Below the pieces are notes generated by a model. The model saw nothing but the letters and a program-made list of their open reading frames with translations. It did no database searches and was not told where the DNA came from. A stretch of 30,383 nt of DNA from Pseudescherichia sp039594205 (GTDB lineage Bacteria; Pseudomonadota; Gammaproteobacteria; Enterobacterales; Enterobacteriaceae). Below are positions 1 through 8,093 of the stretch, one piece after another; within the stretch, counting starts at the first letter, position 1, and the number at the start of each line of letters is the position of its first letter. The DNA lies in the NCBI GenBank assembly GCA_039594205.1, contig JBCNNW010000049.1, forward strand, positions 1 to 30,383, read 5' to 3'. A program made the translations under genes and the position numbers.

Positions 1-1
1 A

Positions 2-1330
2 AACTTTACCTGGCTTCCAGAAGTGGTTTCCCATGTTATGGCAGAAGCGGGCGGTTCCGTTTTTGCTAACATGCCTCTGATTTTCGCTATCGGTGTTGCG
101 CTTGGCTTCACTAATAACGACGGCGTTTCTGCGCTGGCTGCAGTGGTCGCCTATGGCATTATGGTTAAAACCATGGCCGTGGTTGCGCCGCTGGTGCTGC
201 ATCTGCCGGCGGAAGAGATCACGGCGAAACACCTGGCAGATACCGGTGTGCTCGGCGGGATCATCGCGGGTGCGATTGCCGCCTACATGTTCAATCGTTT
301 CTACCGTATCAAGCTCCCTGAGTATCTGGGCTTCTTCGCCGGTAAGCGTTTCGTGCCGATCATCTCTGGTCTGGCTGCGATCTTCATGGGCGTCATTCTC
401 TCCTTTATTTGGCCACCGATCGGTACGGCTATCCAGACCTTCTCCCAGTGGGCTGCCTACCAGAACCCGGTTGTGGCGTTTGGTATCTACGGCTTCATTG
501 AGCGCTGCCTGGTGCCGTTTGGTCTGCACCACATCTGGAACGTTCCTTTCCAGATGCAGATTGGCGAATACGCCAACGCGGCAGGCCAGGTCTTCCACGG
601 CGATATTCCGCGCTATATGGCAGGTGACCCGACCGCAGGTAAACTCTCCGGTGGCTTCCTGTTCAAAATGTACGGCCTGCCGGCTGCTGCGATTGCCATC
701 TGGCACTCTGCAAAACCGGAAAACCGTGCCAAAGTGGGCGGTATCATGATCTCCGCCGCGCTAACCTCGTTCCTGACCGGTATCACCGAGCCGATCGAGT
801 TCTCCTTCATGTTCGTTGCGCCGATCCTCTACGCAATCCATGCGGTGCTGGCAGGTCTGGCCTTCCCGATCTGTATCCTGCTGGGCATGCGTGACGGAAC
901 CTCCTTCTCACACGGTCTGATCGACTTCATCGTGCTGAGCGGTAACGGCAGCAAACTGTGGCTGTTCCCGATTGTTGGCCTGTGCTACGCGGCAGTCTAC
1001 TACACCGTGTTCCGCGTGCTGATCAAAGCGCTGGATCTGAAAACGCCGGGTCGTGAAGACGCAACCGAAGATTCCAAAGCTGGCGCAACCAGCGAGATGG
1101 CTCCGGCACTGGTCTCTGCCTTCGGTGGTAAAGAGAACATCACTAACCTCGACGCCTGCATTACGCGTCTGCGCGTAAGCGTGGCCGACGTGGCGAAGGT
1201 TGACCAGGCTGGCCTGAAGAAACTGGGCGCAGCGGGTGTGGTGGTTGCAGGTTCGGGCGTTCAGGCAATTTTCGGTACTAAATCCGATAACCTGAAAACT
1301 GAAATGGATGAGTACATCCGCAACAGCTAA
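2..1330 (+). CDS. ptsG: PTS glucose-specific EIICB component (5' truncated by window edge)
   Basis: Inner-membrane glucose permease of the phosphotransferase system: it takes phosphate from EIIA-Glc and releases glucose 6-phosphate in the cytoplasm. The reading frame is open at the left edge, starting at an Asn that corresponds to about residue 36 of the 477-residue E. coli protein, so roughly 35 N-terminal residues are missing. The visible 442 residues cover the EIIC membrane domain, with the GITEPIEF segment typical of the glucose family, and the EIIB domain near the C terminus, with the phosphorylated cysteine in the sequence NLDACITRLR. The near-identity to E. coli PtsG makes the call secure. 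The start codon and the leader where SgrS pairs in E. coli are outside the window. A GTG at 23 is internal and is not a real start. Confidence 0.98.
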   Translation, partial: NFTWLPEVVSHVMAEAGGSVFANMPLIFAIGVALGFTNNDGVSALAAVVAYGIMVKTMAVVAPLVLHLPAEEITAKHLADTGVLGGIIAGAIAAYMFNRFYRIKLPEYLGFFAGKRFVPIISGLAAIFMGVILSFIWPPIGTAIQTFSQWAAYQNPVVAFGIYGFIERCLVPFGLHHIWNVPFQMQIGEYANAAGQVFHGDIPRYMAGDPTAGKLSGGFLFKMYGLPAAAIAIWHSAKPENRAKVGGIMISAALTSFLTGITEPIEFSFMFVAPILYAIHAVLAGLAFPICILLGMRDGTSFSHGLIDFIVLSGNGSKLWLFPIVGLCYAAVYYTVFRVLIKALDLKTPGREDATEDSKAGATSEMAPALVSAFGGKENITNLDACITRLRVSVADVAKVDQAGLKKLGAAGVVVAGSGVQAIFGTKSDNLKTEMDEYIRNS

Positions 1331-1350
1331 TTTGCAGTCTGGGGAGACTG

Positions 1351-1376
1351 AGGGAGCCGTCAGGCTCCCTTTTTTA
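1351..1376 (+). terminator. Rho-independent terminator of ptsG
   Basis: Perfect 8-bp stem AGGGAGCC/GGCTCCCT with a GTCA tetraloop, followed by a T-rich tail, 20 nt after the ptsG stop codon. The arms match those of the fhuE terminator at the other end of the inserted block. Confidence 0.92.
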
Positions 1377-1476
1377 TTGCTGGCGAAAATGATAAAGCAC
1401 AATGTAAGCCTGTCGATGCGCTGATATATATTACTATTTCTACACATGGCTAATGTTGAAACAGAGAGTAATGTGT

Positions 1477-2580
1477 ATGTCCAAACCAACGCTTTTTACC
1501 CCGCTACGCATCAGAAACCTCGAAATTGAGAACCGGATCGTGATTGCGCCCATGTGCCAGTACTCTGCTGAAGAGGGATGCATGACTGACTGGCACGCCA
1601 TGCATCTGGGCCAGCTTGCACAGTCTGGTGCAGGTTTGCTGACCATTGAAGCGACAGCGGTTTCGCCTGAAGGGCGTATCACCTTTGCAGACGTCGGACT
1701 CTATGATGATAAGAGTGAAGCGGCTATGGCCCGGGTACTTGACTCCATCCGTAAGTGGTCCGCTATGCCTGTTGCGATCCAGCTGGCTCACGCAGGCAGG
1801 AAAGCATCGACCTACAAGCCCTGGGATAAGCAGGGTCAAATACCACCGAATCAGGAAAACGGCTGGCAAACGCTAGCGCCCTCCGCTATCCCCTACAGCA
1901 CGGGCTATACCGATCCGACCGCCCTTGATAGTGCCGGGTTAGCGGAGATTCGTAACCAGTTTGCCAGCGCAGCGCAGCGTGCCGCGAAGCTCGGGATCGA
2001 TCTGATTCAGATTCATGCGGCGCATGGTTATCTGTTACACCAGTTTCTGTCGCCACTTTCAAACCAGCGTACGGACAGTTACGGTGGGTCGCTGGAGAAC
2101 CGCGCCAGATTCCCGCTGGAAATTTTTGACGCGGTCCGTGAAGCGTTCCCGGCAGATAGAGCGATTAGCGTGCGGATCTCAGCGACGGACTGGGTCGAAG
2201 GCGGATTTAATATTGAAGAGGCCGTGGCGTTTGCAAAAATGCTGGAGGCACGCGGCGTTGATGCAATCCATGTTTCCAGCGGTGGGCTTCATCCCGATCA
2301 GCAGATCGATGTCTACCCGGGATATCAGGTTCCGTTGGCAAGAGCGGTGAAAGCTGCGGTCAGTGTCCCGGTTGTTGCGGTTGGATTGATCACCGACCCA
2401 CACCATGCCGAGGCAATTGTTGCAGGTGGCGATGCGGATATCATCGGGATTGCACGTACGGCGCTCTACGATCCGCGTTGGCCCTGGCATGCTGCGGCGA
2501 CGCTCGGCGCACAGGTACGCGCTGCCAGTCAATATCTGCGCTGCCAGCCACATACGCTGAAGGATCTGTTTAAGTCCTGA
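1477..2580 (+). CDS. NADH:flavin oxidoreductase, old yellow enzyme family (YqjM/XenA class)
   Basis: FMN-dependent ene-reductase expected to reduce activated C=C bonds or nitro compounds with NAD(P)H in the cytoplasm. The 367 residues form one TIM barrel. Visible signatures are APMCQYSA (residues 24-31), with the Cys and Tyr typical of the YqjM/XenA subclass (C27, Y29); HAGRKA at 105-110; the substrate-binding HAAH pair at 180-183; and the family block around RTDSYGGSLENRARF at 198-212. The start at 1477 is preferred because the purine run GAGAG at 1463-1467 lies 9 nt upstream; ATGs at 1471 (MCM...) and 1453 fit less well. It is monocistronic, between the ptsG terminator and a hairpin. The nearest described relatives I recall are XenA of Pseudomonas and YqjM of Bacillus, not E. 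coli NemA. The physiological substrate is unknown. Confidence 0.9.
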   Translation: MSKPTLFTPLRIRNLEIENRIVIAPMCQYSAEEGCMTDWHAMHLGQLAQSGAGLLTIEATAVSPEGRITFADVGLYDDKSEAAMARVLDSIRKWSAMPVAIQLAHAGRKASTYKPWDKQGQIPPNQENGWQTLAPSAIPYSTGYTDPTALDSAGLAEIRNQFASAAQRAAKLGIDLIQIHAAHGYLLHQFLSPLSNQRTDSYGGSLENRARFPLEIFDAVREAFPADRAISVRISATDWVEGGFNIEEAVAFAKMLEARGVDAIHVSSGGLHPDQQIDVYPGYQVPLARAVKAAVSVPVVAVGLITDPHHAEAIVAGGDADIIGIARTALYDPRWPWHAAATLGAQVRAASQYLRCQPHTLKDLFKS

Positions 2581-2588
2581 TCGCCGTG

Positions 2589-2619
2589 GGCGACAAGGTA
2601 TCTGAATGGCCTTGTCGCC
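2589..2619. terminator. Hairpin after the ene-reductase gene, weak terminator candidate
   Basis: Perfect 10-bp inverted repeat GGCGACAAGG/CCTTGTCGCC with an 11-nt loop, starting 8 nt after the stop codon at 2580. No T-tract follows on either strand, so intrinsic termination is unproven. It may stabilise the mRNA 3' end instead. The 180 bases that follow, up to 2798, are strongly AT-rich and hold no gene. TTGCAT at 2711 followed by TATATA-like sequence is a possible promoter for the next pair, but the spacing is poor. Confidence 0.4.
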
Positions 2620-2798
2620 TCGTCACACTATTCACCCTGCGTAATCAAAGTTAAAAATGGATGCCGTTTTAACCTATTGATTATAATGAATTAATTTATA
2701 AATAAATCTATTGCATTAATAATAGCCAGGCAGGATATATAAATATCATAATAACTAAATTATAATTCTTTCACATCCGGTAGCCAGGTGAGGTTAGA

Positions 2799-3293
2799 AT
2801 GCGGTTAATTGTTATGTTGTTAAGCTTTGTGGTCGCCACCCATGTCTGGGCGGGTGAACTTTCCAAACCCGCCGGTAAAGTCCTTTTAACCCTGTCCGGG
2901 AATATAAAAAATACAAATGAAGACGGGAAAGCCGTTTTTGATATCGCCAGCCTTGAGAAACTGGGTATGGTAAGTTTCCAGACCACCTCCCCCTGGTATA
3001 ATGGGCGCACTACCTTTACGGGTATTCCGCTGCAAAAGCTCATGGACTACGTTGGCGCGGAAGGATCTGTTGTCAGGATCACCGCGCTCAATGACTATAC
3101 TACTGTTGTCCCACTCAATGATTTCAAAAAATACAATGTTATTCTTGCCTTAAAAGTCAACGGAGAATATATGCGCATCCGTGATAAAGGCCCGCTTTTT
3201 GTTGTCTATCCTTATGACAGCATGCCTGAACTGAATAATCAGATCTATTATTCACGCTCGGCCTGGCAGGTCAGCAAAATGAATATTGAGTAG
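2799..3293 (+). CDS. Secreted sulfite-oxidase-fold (molybdopterin-binding-like) protein lacking the cofactor cysteine
   Basis: Small exported protein of 164 residues. Residues 1-18 form a signal peptide ending VWA, so the mature protein should be periplasmic. The rest resembles the short oxidoreductase molybdopterin-binding-type (SUOX fold) proteins: a TLSGNI start, the GIPLQKLMDYVG segment around residues 75-86, a LNDYTTVVPLNDF segment, and a C-terminal GPLFVVYPYDS. The predicted protein has no cysteine at all, so the thiolate that ligates molybdenum in true sulfite-oxidase enzymes is absent and catalysis of that type is unlikely. GGTGAGG upstream supports the start. The downstream GGDEF-EAL receptor gene begins 17 nt after the stop, so a ligand-binding or sensing partner role is inferred by analogy with NspS-MbaA of Vibrio cholerae. 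Base composition is AT-rich compared with the backbone. Confidence 0.8.
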   Translation: MRLIVMLLSFVVATHVWAGELSKPAGKVLLTLSGNIKNTNEDGKAVFDIASLEKLGMVSFQTTSPWYNGRTTFTGIPLQKLMDYVGAEGSVVRITALNDYTTVVPLNDFKKYNVILALKVNGEYMRIRDKGPLFVVYPYDSMPELNNQIYYSRSAWQVSKMNIE

Positions 3294-3310
3294 GAGTCCA
3301 GTAGAGCATA

Positions 3311-5239
3311 ATGAACAGAATATTGGCTGGCATCATATTTTCCCTGTTTATATCTACCGGATATATCTCTTTTCTGGTGCATGAGAGGCAACAAGAGTTA
3401 CAGAAGCTGACTCACTACACAGATTCATGGTCTGCCGCACAGCTGGTGTCAGAGTATTACCGATTTGAGTCATGGCTTGCCCTTTATACTATCGATGACA
3501 ATGTTAATTTCGATGATCTGCGCCTGCGTCTCGACATCATGCTTAGTCAAAGTGATTTAATGAAGGAGGGTGATTTAGGGCATTATATTAAAAGTAATAA
3601 AACGCAATATGAGCTGGCGTTACAGCTGGAGAAAAATCTTAAATATCTGGATGAACATCTGGAAAAGATGGACCGTTCTGAGATTCAGACCTACCTGAAG
3701 ATGATGCATGCGTTTGATGCGCCACTCAGTCGTCTTTCCTCCGGCGCGTTTAATAAAGATGTCAACTCGATCAATAATACTAACCTTAAAATCCAGACCC
3801 TGTACTATATCTACTCAGCGACTTCAGTGCTGCTGATAATTCTCAGTGCAATACTCGGCGTCCTGATATTTTATCAAAACAGAAATATTTTCCAGGCGCA
3901 TCTTCAGGTCAAGAGCCTTGCTGAAGAGCTGCAGAAATCCAAAGAAAAACTGCAAATCCAGAATACCAAACTGGAGTATGATGTCTATCATGACTCGCTC
4001 ACCGAGATGAATAACCGTCAGTTTTTCTGGGAGAATTTAAATAAAACAATCGAAATTGCAGTTAAAAACAGCGATTCTGTGACGGTGATGCTGTTTGATC
4101 TCGATCGATTCAAAGAAGTCAATGATACCTACGGGCATGACGCCGGGGATATGTTATTGCGCCAGATATCCCAACGCCTGATTTCGCTGGGCCTGCCGTC
4201 AGAGACGCTTTATCGCCTCGGCGGAGATGAGTTTGCGTTTCTTTCAAGTGGTATGACAGAGAGCAGTGCGGTTTCGCAGGCCAAAAAAATAGGTGCCTCA
4301 ATTAACCAGCCCTACACTATCTATAATGCCATTATAAATATAACCACCTGTGTAGGTATTGTAATTTCAGACACTGAGCGCCGCTCCGACTATCTCTATA
4401 AGTTTGCCGATCTGGCGCTGTATGAAGCCAAAAATGAGGGGGCCGGGAAAATAAAAGTCTTCCGGCAACGCATGCTAGAGAAGCTGCAAGAGAGCAGAAC
4501 TCTTGAGCACGATATGGCTATGGCATTAGTGAATAAAGAGTTCGTGGTATATTATCAGCCTATTGTAGACTCGTTCAGCCGTGAAATTTACAGCTATGAA
4601 GCCCTTATTCGTTGGATGCATCCTCGAAAAGGTCTGCTGTCGCCGGATAGCTTTATCCCTGTTGCTGAAAAAACCGGGATGATTAACGAGATGGGTAGAT
4701 CGGTGCTTGAAATGGCCTGCAGGGAAGCGTCATCCTGGGCGGTTCCGGCTAAAATTTCAGTCAATGTTTCCCCTGTTCAGCTAAGCAGTAAAGCCTTTGC
4801 TGGAATAGTGCTGTCAATTTTACAAGAGACAGGGCTTGCGGCCGATCGCCTTGAACTGGAAGTAACGGAATCATCTCTCTTTACTGAGAGCGATACGCCG
4901 ATGAATACCCTTAACACACTCAGAGACATGGGGGTGAAAATTTCCATTGATGATTTTGGTACCGGATACTCTTCTCTTTCACGGCTAAGTACGCTTGCCT
5001 TTGACAAAATTAAAATAGACAAGTCCTTTGTGCACTCAATATCTTTCCAGGAAGACGCCATTACGATTATTAAACTGATCGCTGGCATGGCGAAATCGCT
5101 TAATATGAAGGCTGTTGCAGAAGGTGTTGAAACGCAGGAACAGCTAGAAAGTCTTCAGGCCCTGGGCTGCGATTTTGCCCAGGGATACCTTTTTGGTAAA
5201 CCTCAGCCCGGTATCGATGAGAAAATCAAACACGGTTAG
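3311..5239 (+). CDS. Membrane GGDEF-EAL protein (bifunctional diguanylate cyclase/phosphodiesterase)
   Basis: Inner-membrane c-di-GMP enzyme of 642 residues. A first membrane helix (about 4-23), a periplasmic domain of some 140 residues, a second helix (about 166-188) and a coiled-coil-like linker (197-222) precede a GGDEF domain with intact GGDEF at 304-308 and an EAL domain with EALIRW at 430-435, NVSPVQL, ELEVTES, DDFGTGYSS at 547-555 and EGVET at 604-608. Both catalytic motifs look competent. The RxxD inhibitory site expected five residues before GGDEF is replaced by LPSE, so product inhibition through that site is not expected. The gene is evidently cotranscribed with the upstream periplasmic protein, which probably docks on its sensor domain. 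AT-rich composition suggests acquisition by transfer. Which activity dominates cannot be told from sequence. Confidence 0.95.
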   Translation: MNRILAGIIFSLFISTGYISFLVHERQQELQKLTHYTDSWSAAQLVSEYYRFESWLALYTIDDNVNFDDLRLRLDIMLSQSDLMKEGDLGHYIKSNKTQYELALQLEKNLKYLDEHLEKMDRSEIQTYLKMMHAFDAPLSRLSSGAFNKDVNSINNTNLKIQTLYYIYSATSVLLIILSAILGVLIFYQNRNIFQAHLQVKSLAEELQKSKEKLQIQNTKLEYDVYHDSLTEMNNRQFFWENLNKTIEIAVKNSDSVTVMLFDLDRFKEVNDTYGHDAGDMLLRQISQRLISLGLPSETLYRLGGDEFAFLSSGMTESSAVSQAKKIGASINQPYTIYNAIINITTCVGIVISDTERRSDYLYKFADLALYEAKNEGAGKIKVFRQRMLEKLQESRTLEHDMAMALVNKEFVVYYQPIVDSFSREIYSYEALIRWMHPRKGLLSPDSFIPVAEKTGMINEMGRSVLEMACREASSWAVPAKISVNVSPVQLSSKAFAGIVLSILQETGLAADRLELEVTESSLFTESDTPMNTLNTLRDMGVKISIDDFGTGYSSLSRLSTLAFDKIKIDKSFVHSISFQEDAITIIKLIAGMAKSLNMKAVAEGVETQEQLESLQALGCDFAQGYLFGKPQPGIDEKIKHG

Positions 5240-5312
5240 CGTCCCCTGAGGCGAGGGAGCAGTGCGATAGAGATGCGCGTCAAGAGCGTGTAAAAAGATT
5301 TTTAACTGCCCC

Positions 5313-5347
5313 TTGACGGATGAGAACGGTCGTTCTACGATCGCCTT
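5313..5347 (+). promoter_or_regulatory. Promoter with palindromic operator of the tetR-type gene
   Basis: TTGACG (5313-5318) and TACGAT (5336-5341) are separated by 17 nt. The inverted repeat AGAACG-GT-CGTTCT (5323-5336) fills most of the spacer and touches the -10 box, which is the classic place for TetR-type autorepression. Transcription would start at about 5347-5349, which coincides with the ATG at 5348. Confidence 0.6.
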
Positions 5348-5917
5348 ATGAACAAAGAGACGACTAACCCACGAGATAAAATTCTCACCACCGCCGAGCA
5401 GCTGATCTATCAGAACGGTATTCATGCCACCGGCATGGATCTTCTGGTGAAGACCTCAGGCGTAGCAAGGAAAACTATCTATCGTTACTTCACGAACAAA
5501 GATGAGGTTGCGGCAGAGGCACTGAATGCGCGTGATATACGCTGGATGGATTGGTTCAGGACAGAGTGCGACAAGGCGGATACGCCGCAGGCGCGCATCC
5601 TCAACATGTTCACCGTGCTCAAAGCCTGGTTTGAGTCTGAGGGGTATCGTGGCTGCGCATTTATCAATACCGCAGGGGAAGTGGGCGACGCGACGGATCC
5701 GGTTCGTCAAATCGCCAGAGTGCATAAACAGAAACTGCTGGATTACATCATTGAACTTACCGGGCAACTGAATACGGACCGGTCGCTGGCGCTGGCAAGA
5801 CAGCTGCTCATTCTGGTCGAGGGTGCTATCACCATGTCACGAGTGATGGGCGATTACAGCGCCGCAGACGATGCAAGAGAGGTTGCCCAGCTACTGCTTA
5901 AACAGGCTGGGCGGTAG
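5348..5917 (+). CDS. TetR/AcrR-family transcriptional regulator
   Basis: DNA-binding repressor of 189 residues. The N-terminal helix-turn-helix covers about residues 8-55, with the typical GMDLLVKTSGVARKTIYRYFTNKDE block, followed by an all-helical ligand/dimer domain containing CAFINTAGE. The start must be 5348: the in-frame codons upstream run into TGA at 5321 with no other initiator, and the HTH begins right after it. No Shine-Dalgarno sequence precedes the ATG, and the promoter placement implies a leaderless mRNA. A palindrome overlaps that promoter, so autoregulation is likely. The neighbour on the right, the PQQ dehydrogenase, is convergent, and no divergent partner gene exists, so the wider regulon cannot be inferred from position. 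It resembles regulators of reductases and efflux pumps only in the general way of the family. Confidence 0.9.
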   Translation: MNKETTNPRDKILTTAEQLIYQNGIHATGMDLLVKTSGVARKTIYRYFTNKDEVAAEALNARDIRWMDWFRTECDKADTPQARILNMFTVLKAWFESEGYRGCAFINTAGEVGDATDPVRQIARVHKQKLLDYIIELTGQLNTDRSLALARQLLILVEGAITMSRVMGDYSAADDAREVAQLLLKQAGR

Positions 5918-5930
5918 GCATTCAGTTCAT

Positions 5931-5960
5931 AAAAAAGCGTGGGGCACAGAGGCCCCACGC
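5931..5960 (-). terminator. Rho-independent terminator of the PQQ dehydrogenase operon
   Basis: On the minus strand a 9-bp stem GCGTGGGGC/GCCCCACGC with a 6-nt loop runs into TTTTTT, 26 nt after the dehydrogenase stop. The plus strand has no T-tract, so it serves the minus-strand operon. Confidence 0.9.
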
Positions 5961-5986
5961 AGAGGGTAAGCTTCTTAGCGAAACCA

Positions 5987-8083
5987 CTATTCAGGAAGCG
6001 CGTACACCACGACCTGATCCCCCACCTGATCCTTCAGGATAGTATTGCCGCCGGCGACAAACGCGACATACTGGCGGCCTTTGTACTCATACACTGACGG
6101 GTTCGCTACCGCAGGCGCTTCAGCCTGATCGGACCACAGCTCCTCACCGGTATCAACAGAGTAGGCGCGGACTTTGGCATCCATAGAAGCTCCGATAAAG
6201 ACCACGCCTCCCGCCGTCACCGCAGGACCACCGATGGTCGGCGAGCCCCAGCTTTCCGGCATAAAGAAGCCATACTGCTGTGCTGCACCAACCGGGCGGC
6301 GCCATTTAACATCACCCGTGTGCATATCCAGCGCCACGATTTCACCAAACGGCGGCTGCCAGCACGGCATACCAAGCCAGTTATTCGCCACCATCAGGCG
6401 CATACCATACGGAGCACCCTCCTGAGGGGCAAAGCCGCTTTCGTTGCCGGAACCCTTATCCGCCTTTTTGTAATCTTCACGGTTATACAACTTCACATAC
6501 TGGACAATATGTGAGGTATTGACGATGGCAATCTGTTTTTTCGGATCGAACGCCACGCCGCCCCATTGAACGCCACCGGCACTGTCCGGATAGGTTAACG
6601 TACCTTCTCCCTTCGTGGTGGGAGGCGTATACATTCCCTCATAGCTCAGATTATCCCACAGGCGAGAGCACTGACCGGCTCCAACAGCATCTGCCAGTTT
6701 CCAGATCTCAGGCTTCTTCGACTGATCGAGCAGCGGCGCAGGTTTTGTCGGGAAGGGCTGAGTCGGTGAGAGCACTTCTCCCTGTACCGAACCATCCCCC
6801 TGCGGCACCGGCCGCTCCTCAATTGGCCAGACATCCTCACCCGTCAGGCGATTCACGACAAAGAGAAAGCCCTGTTTGGTTGCCTGGATTAACGCCGGGA
6901 TCTGTTTGCCGTCAACGGTGATATCCATCAGGGTCGGTGCAGAGTTAATATCGTAATCCCATACGTCATGATGTACCCACTGGCGCGACCAAACCACTTT
7001 GCCGGTGTTGATATCCAGCGCCGTCGTGGAGGTTGCAAGCGGAATAGGATCAACACGGTTACCGCCCCAGTAGTTAGGGGAAGGGGATGATACCGGTAGA
7101 TAGACCAGGCCATTAGCCTCATCGGCAGACATGTGGGTCCAGACGTTGGCCGTACCGGTACGCTGGCGAATTTCGGCAGGAATCGCGTCGAAGGTCCACT
7201 CACGCGCGCCGGTTTGCGCATTGATGGAGAATACCGTCCCCGGAGGCGCTTCAGCATAGGCCCAATCTTTTCCTGCCCAGCCGACCAGCAGATGATTACC
7301 TACTACGGTTGGCGGCTGCAGGATAGATAACGGGTATTTAGCGTTGAGCGTGTTCCACTGATTGATATCCAGCACGCCATTATTGGCAAAGCCTGCACAG
7401 GGTTTCCCTGAGTCGGCATCCAGCGCGTAGAGATGGCCATCCACGTTACCCATGTAAACGATTTTCTGGCATGCCTGCCCGGCAACTGGATTTTTAGCCT
7501 GCCAGTACGAAACGCCGCGGTTTTTGAGTACGGGCTGGGTCAGAGCCTTGCGCGATGATTTGGTATCGTAATGCCACTTCTCTTTGCCTGTCCCTGGGTC
7601 GAGCGCAATCAGACGATCAAAAGGCGTACCGACATAGAGCGTTTCGTTGGCAAAAATAGGCGTTGCTGACCAGACGGTTGCAGGCGTATCGCCTTTGCCA
7701 TCCGAAACGTCACCGGTATGAAACTCCCACACCTTGGTTAATTTACTGACGTTGTCAGCTGTAATCTGCGTTAGTGGACTGTATTTCTGAGCGTTAAGCT
7801 GGCCATGGAAGCTGTCCCAGGTAGCAGTAGCCGGAACCAGCGGTGTCGTAGGCTGCGCGACTGAGTCCACTTTTTGACCCTCACTTTTGCCCGTTGAGGC
7901 TTCGTCAGTGGTTGTCGTGGTTCCCGGCGCTTGTTGATTGGCTGCATCTGCATTGACCTTGTCCCGGGCGCCCATCGAAGCTTGAGGTGCTTTTTCCTGC
8001 GCCTGCAGCGTCAGGGGAGAGACCAGCAGCGCCAGCGCTGTCATGCTGACCTTCAGTGAAAGTGCGTGTTTTTCGTTATGCAC
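5987..8083 (-). CDS. PQQ-dependent membrane-type dehydrogenase, catalytic subunit (Gcd-like, without membrane domain)
   Basis: Periplasmic quinoprotein that should oxidise a sugar or polyol and pass electrons to ubiquinone. The 698 residues begin with a signal peptide (about 1-28, ending LQAQ), then a low-complexity Ala/Thr/Gln linker to about residue 85, then an eight-bladed PQQ propeller starting WDSFHGQLNAQKYSPL and ending VVVYALPE. HHDVWDYD at 371-378 aligns with the active-site Asp region of E. coli Gcd, and K403 in ATKQGF with its PQQ-binding Lys. There is no haem CxxCH motif and no vicinal Cys pair, which excludes the soluble alcohol dehydrogenase types. The start is GTG with GAGGAG 8 nt upstream. 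E. coli Gcd is about 796 residues with a fused membrane domain. Here the membrane part is apparently the upstream gene, 10 nt away, as in Gluconobacter SldBA. Substrate not known; glucose, quinate/shikimate or polyols are possible. Confidence 0.88.
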   Translation of the reverse strand: MHNEKHALSLKVSMTALALLVSPLTLQAQEKAPQASMGARDKVNADAANQQAPGTTTTTDEASTGKSEGQKVDSVAQPTTPLVPATATWDSFHGQLNAQKYSPLTQITADNVSKLTKVWEFHTGDVSDGKGDTPATVWSATPIFANETLYVGTPFDRLIALDPGTGKEKWHYDTKSSRKALTQPVLKNRGVSYWQAKNPVAGQACQKIVYMGNVDGHLYALDADSGKPCAGFANNGVLDINQWNTLNAKYPLSILQPPTVVGNHLLVGWAGKDWAYAEAPPGTVFSINAQTGAREWTFDAIPAEIRQRTGTANVWTHMSADEANGLVYLPVSSPSPNYWGGNRVDPIPLATSTTALDINTGKVVWSRQWVHHDVWDYDINSAPTLMDITVDGKQIPALIQATKQGFLFVVNRLTGEDVWPIEERPVPQGDGSVQGEVLSPTQPFPTKPAPLLDQSKKPEIWKLADAVGAGQCSRLWDNLSYEGMYTPPTTKGEGTLTYPDSAGGVQWGGVAFDPKKQIAIVNTSHIVQYVKLYNREDYKKADKGSGNESGFAPQEGAPYGMRLMVANNWLGMPCWQPPFGEIVALDMHTGDVKWRRPVGAAQQYGFFMPESWGSPTIGGPAVTAGGVVFIGASMDAKVRAYSVDTGEELWSDQAEAPAVANPSVYEYKGRQYVAFVAGGNTILKDQVGDQVVVYALPE

Positions 8084-8093
8084 GGGTGGCTCC

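Noticed and set aside
908..1489. 193-codon minus-strand frame across the end of ptsG
   Set aside because: Overlaps the EIIB coding region and the terminator; no ribosome site or family pattern.
2799..3293. Active molybdenum enzyme (YedY/MsrP-like)
   Set aside because: No cysteine for the cofactor, no twin-arginine signal, and too short for that enzyme.
5240..5312. AT palindrome TAAAAAGATTTTTA (5291-5304) as terminator of the GGDEF-EAL gene
   Set aside because: The arms are only A and T, too unstable for an intrinsic terminator.
5987..8083. Ordinary glucose dehydrogenase Gcd
   Set aside because: It lacks the fused membrane domain, carries a signal peptide and differs at the C-terminal GGHGS segment, so no gcd symbol is given.
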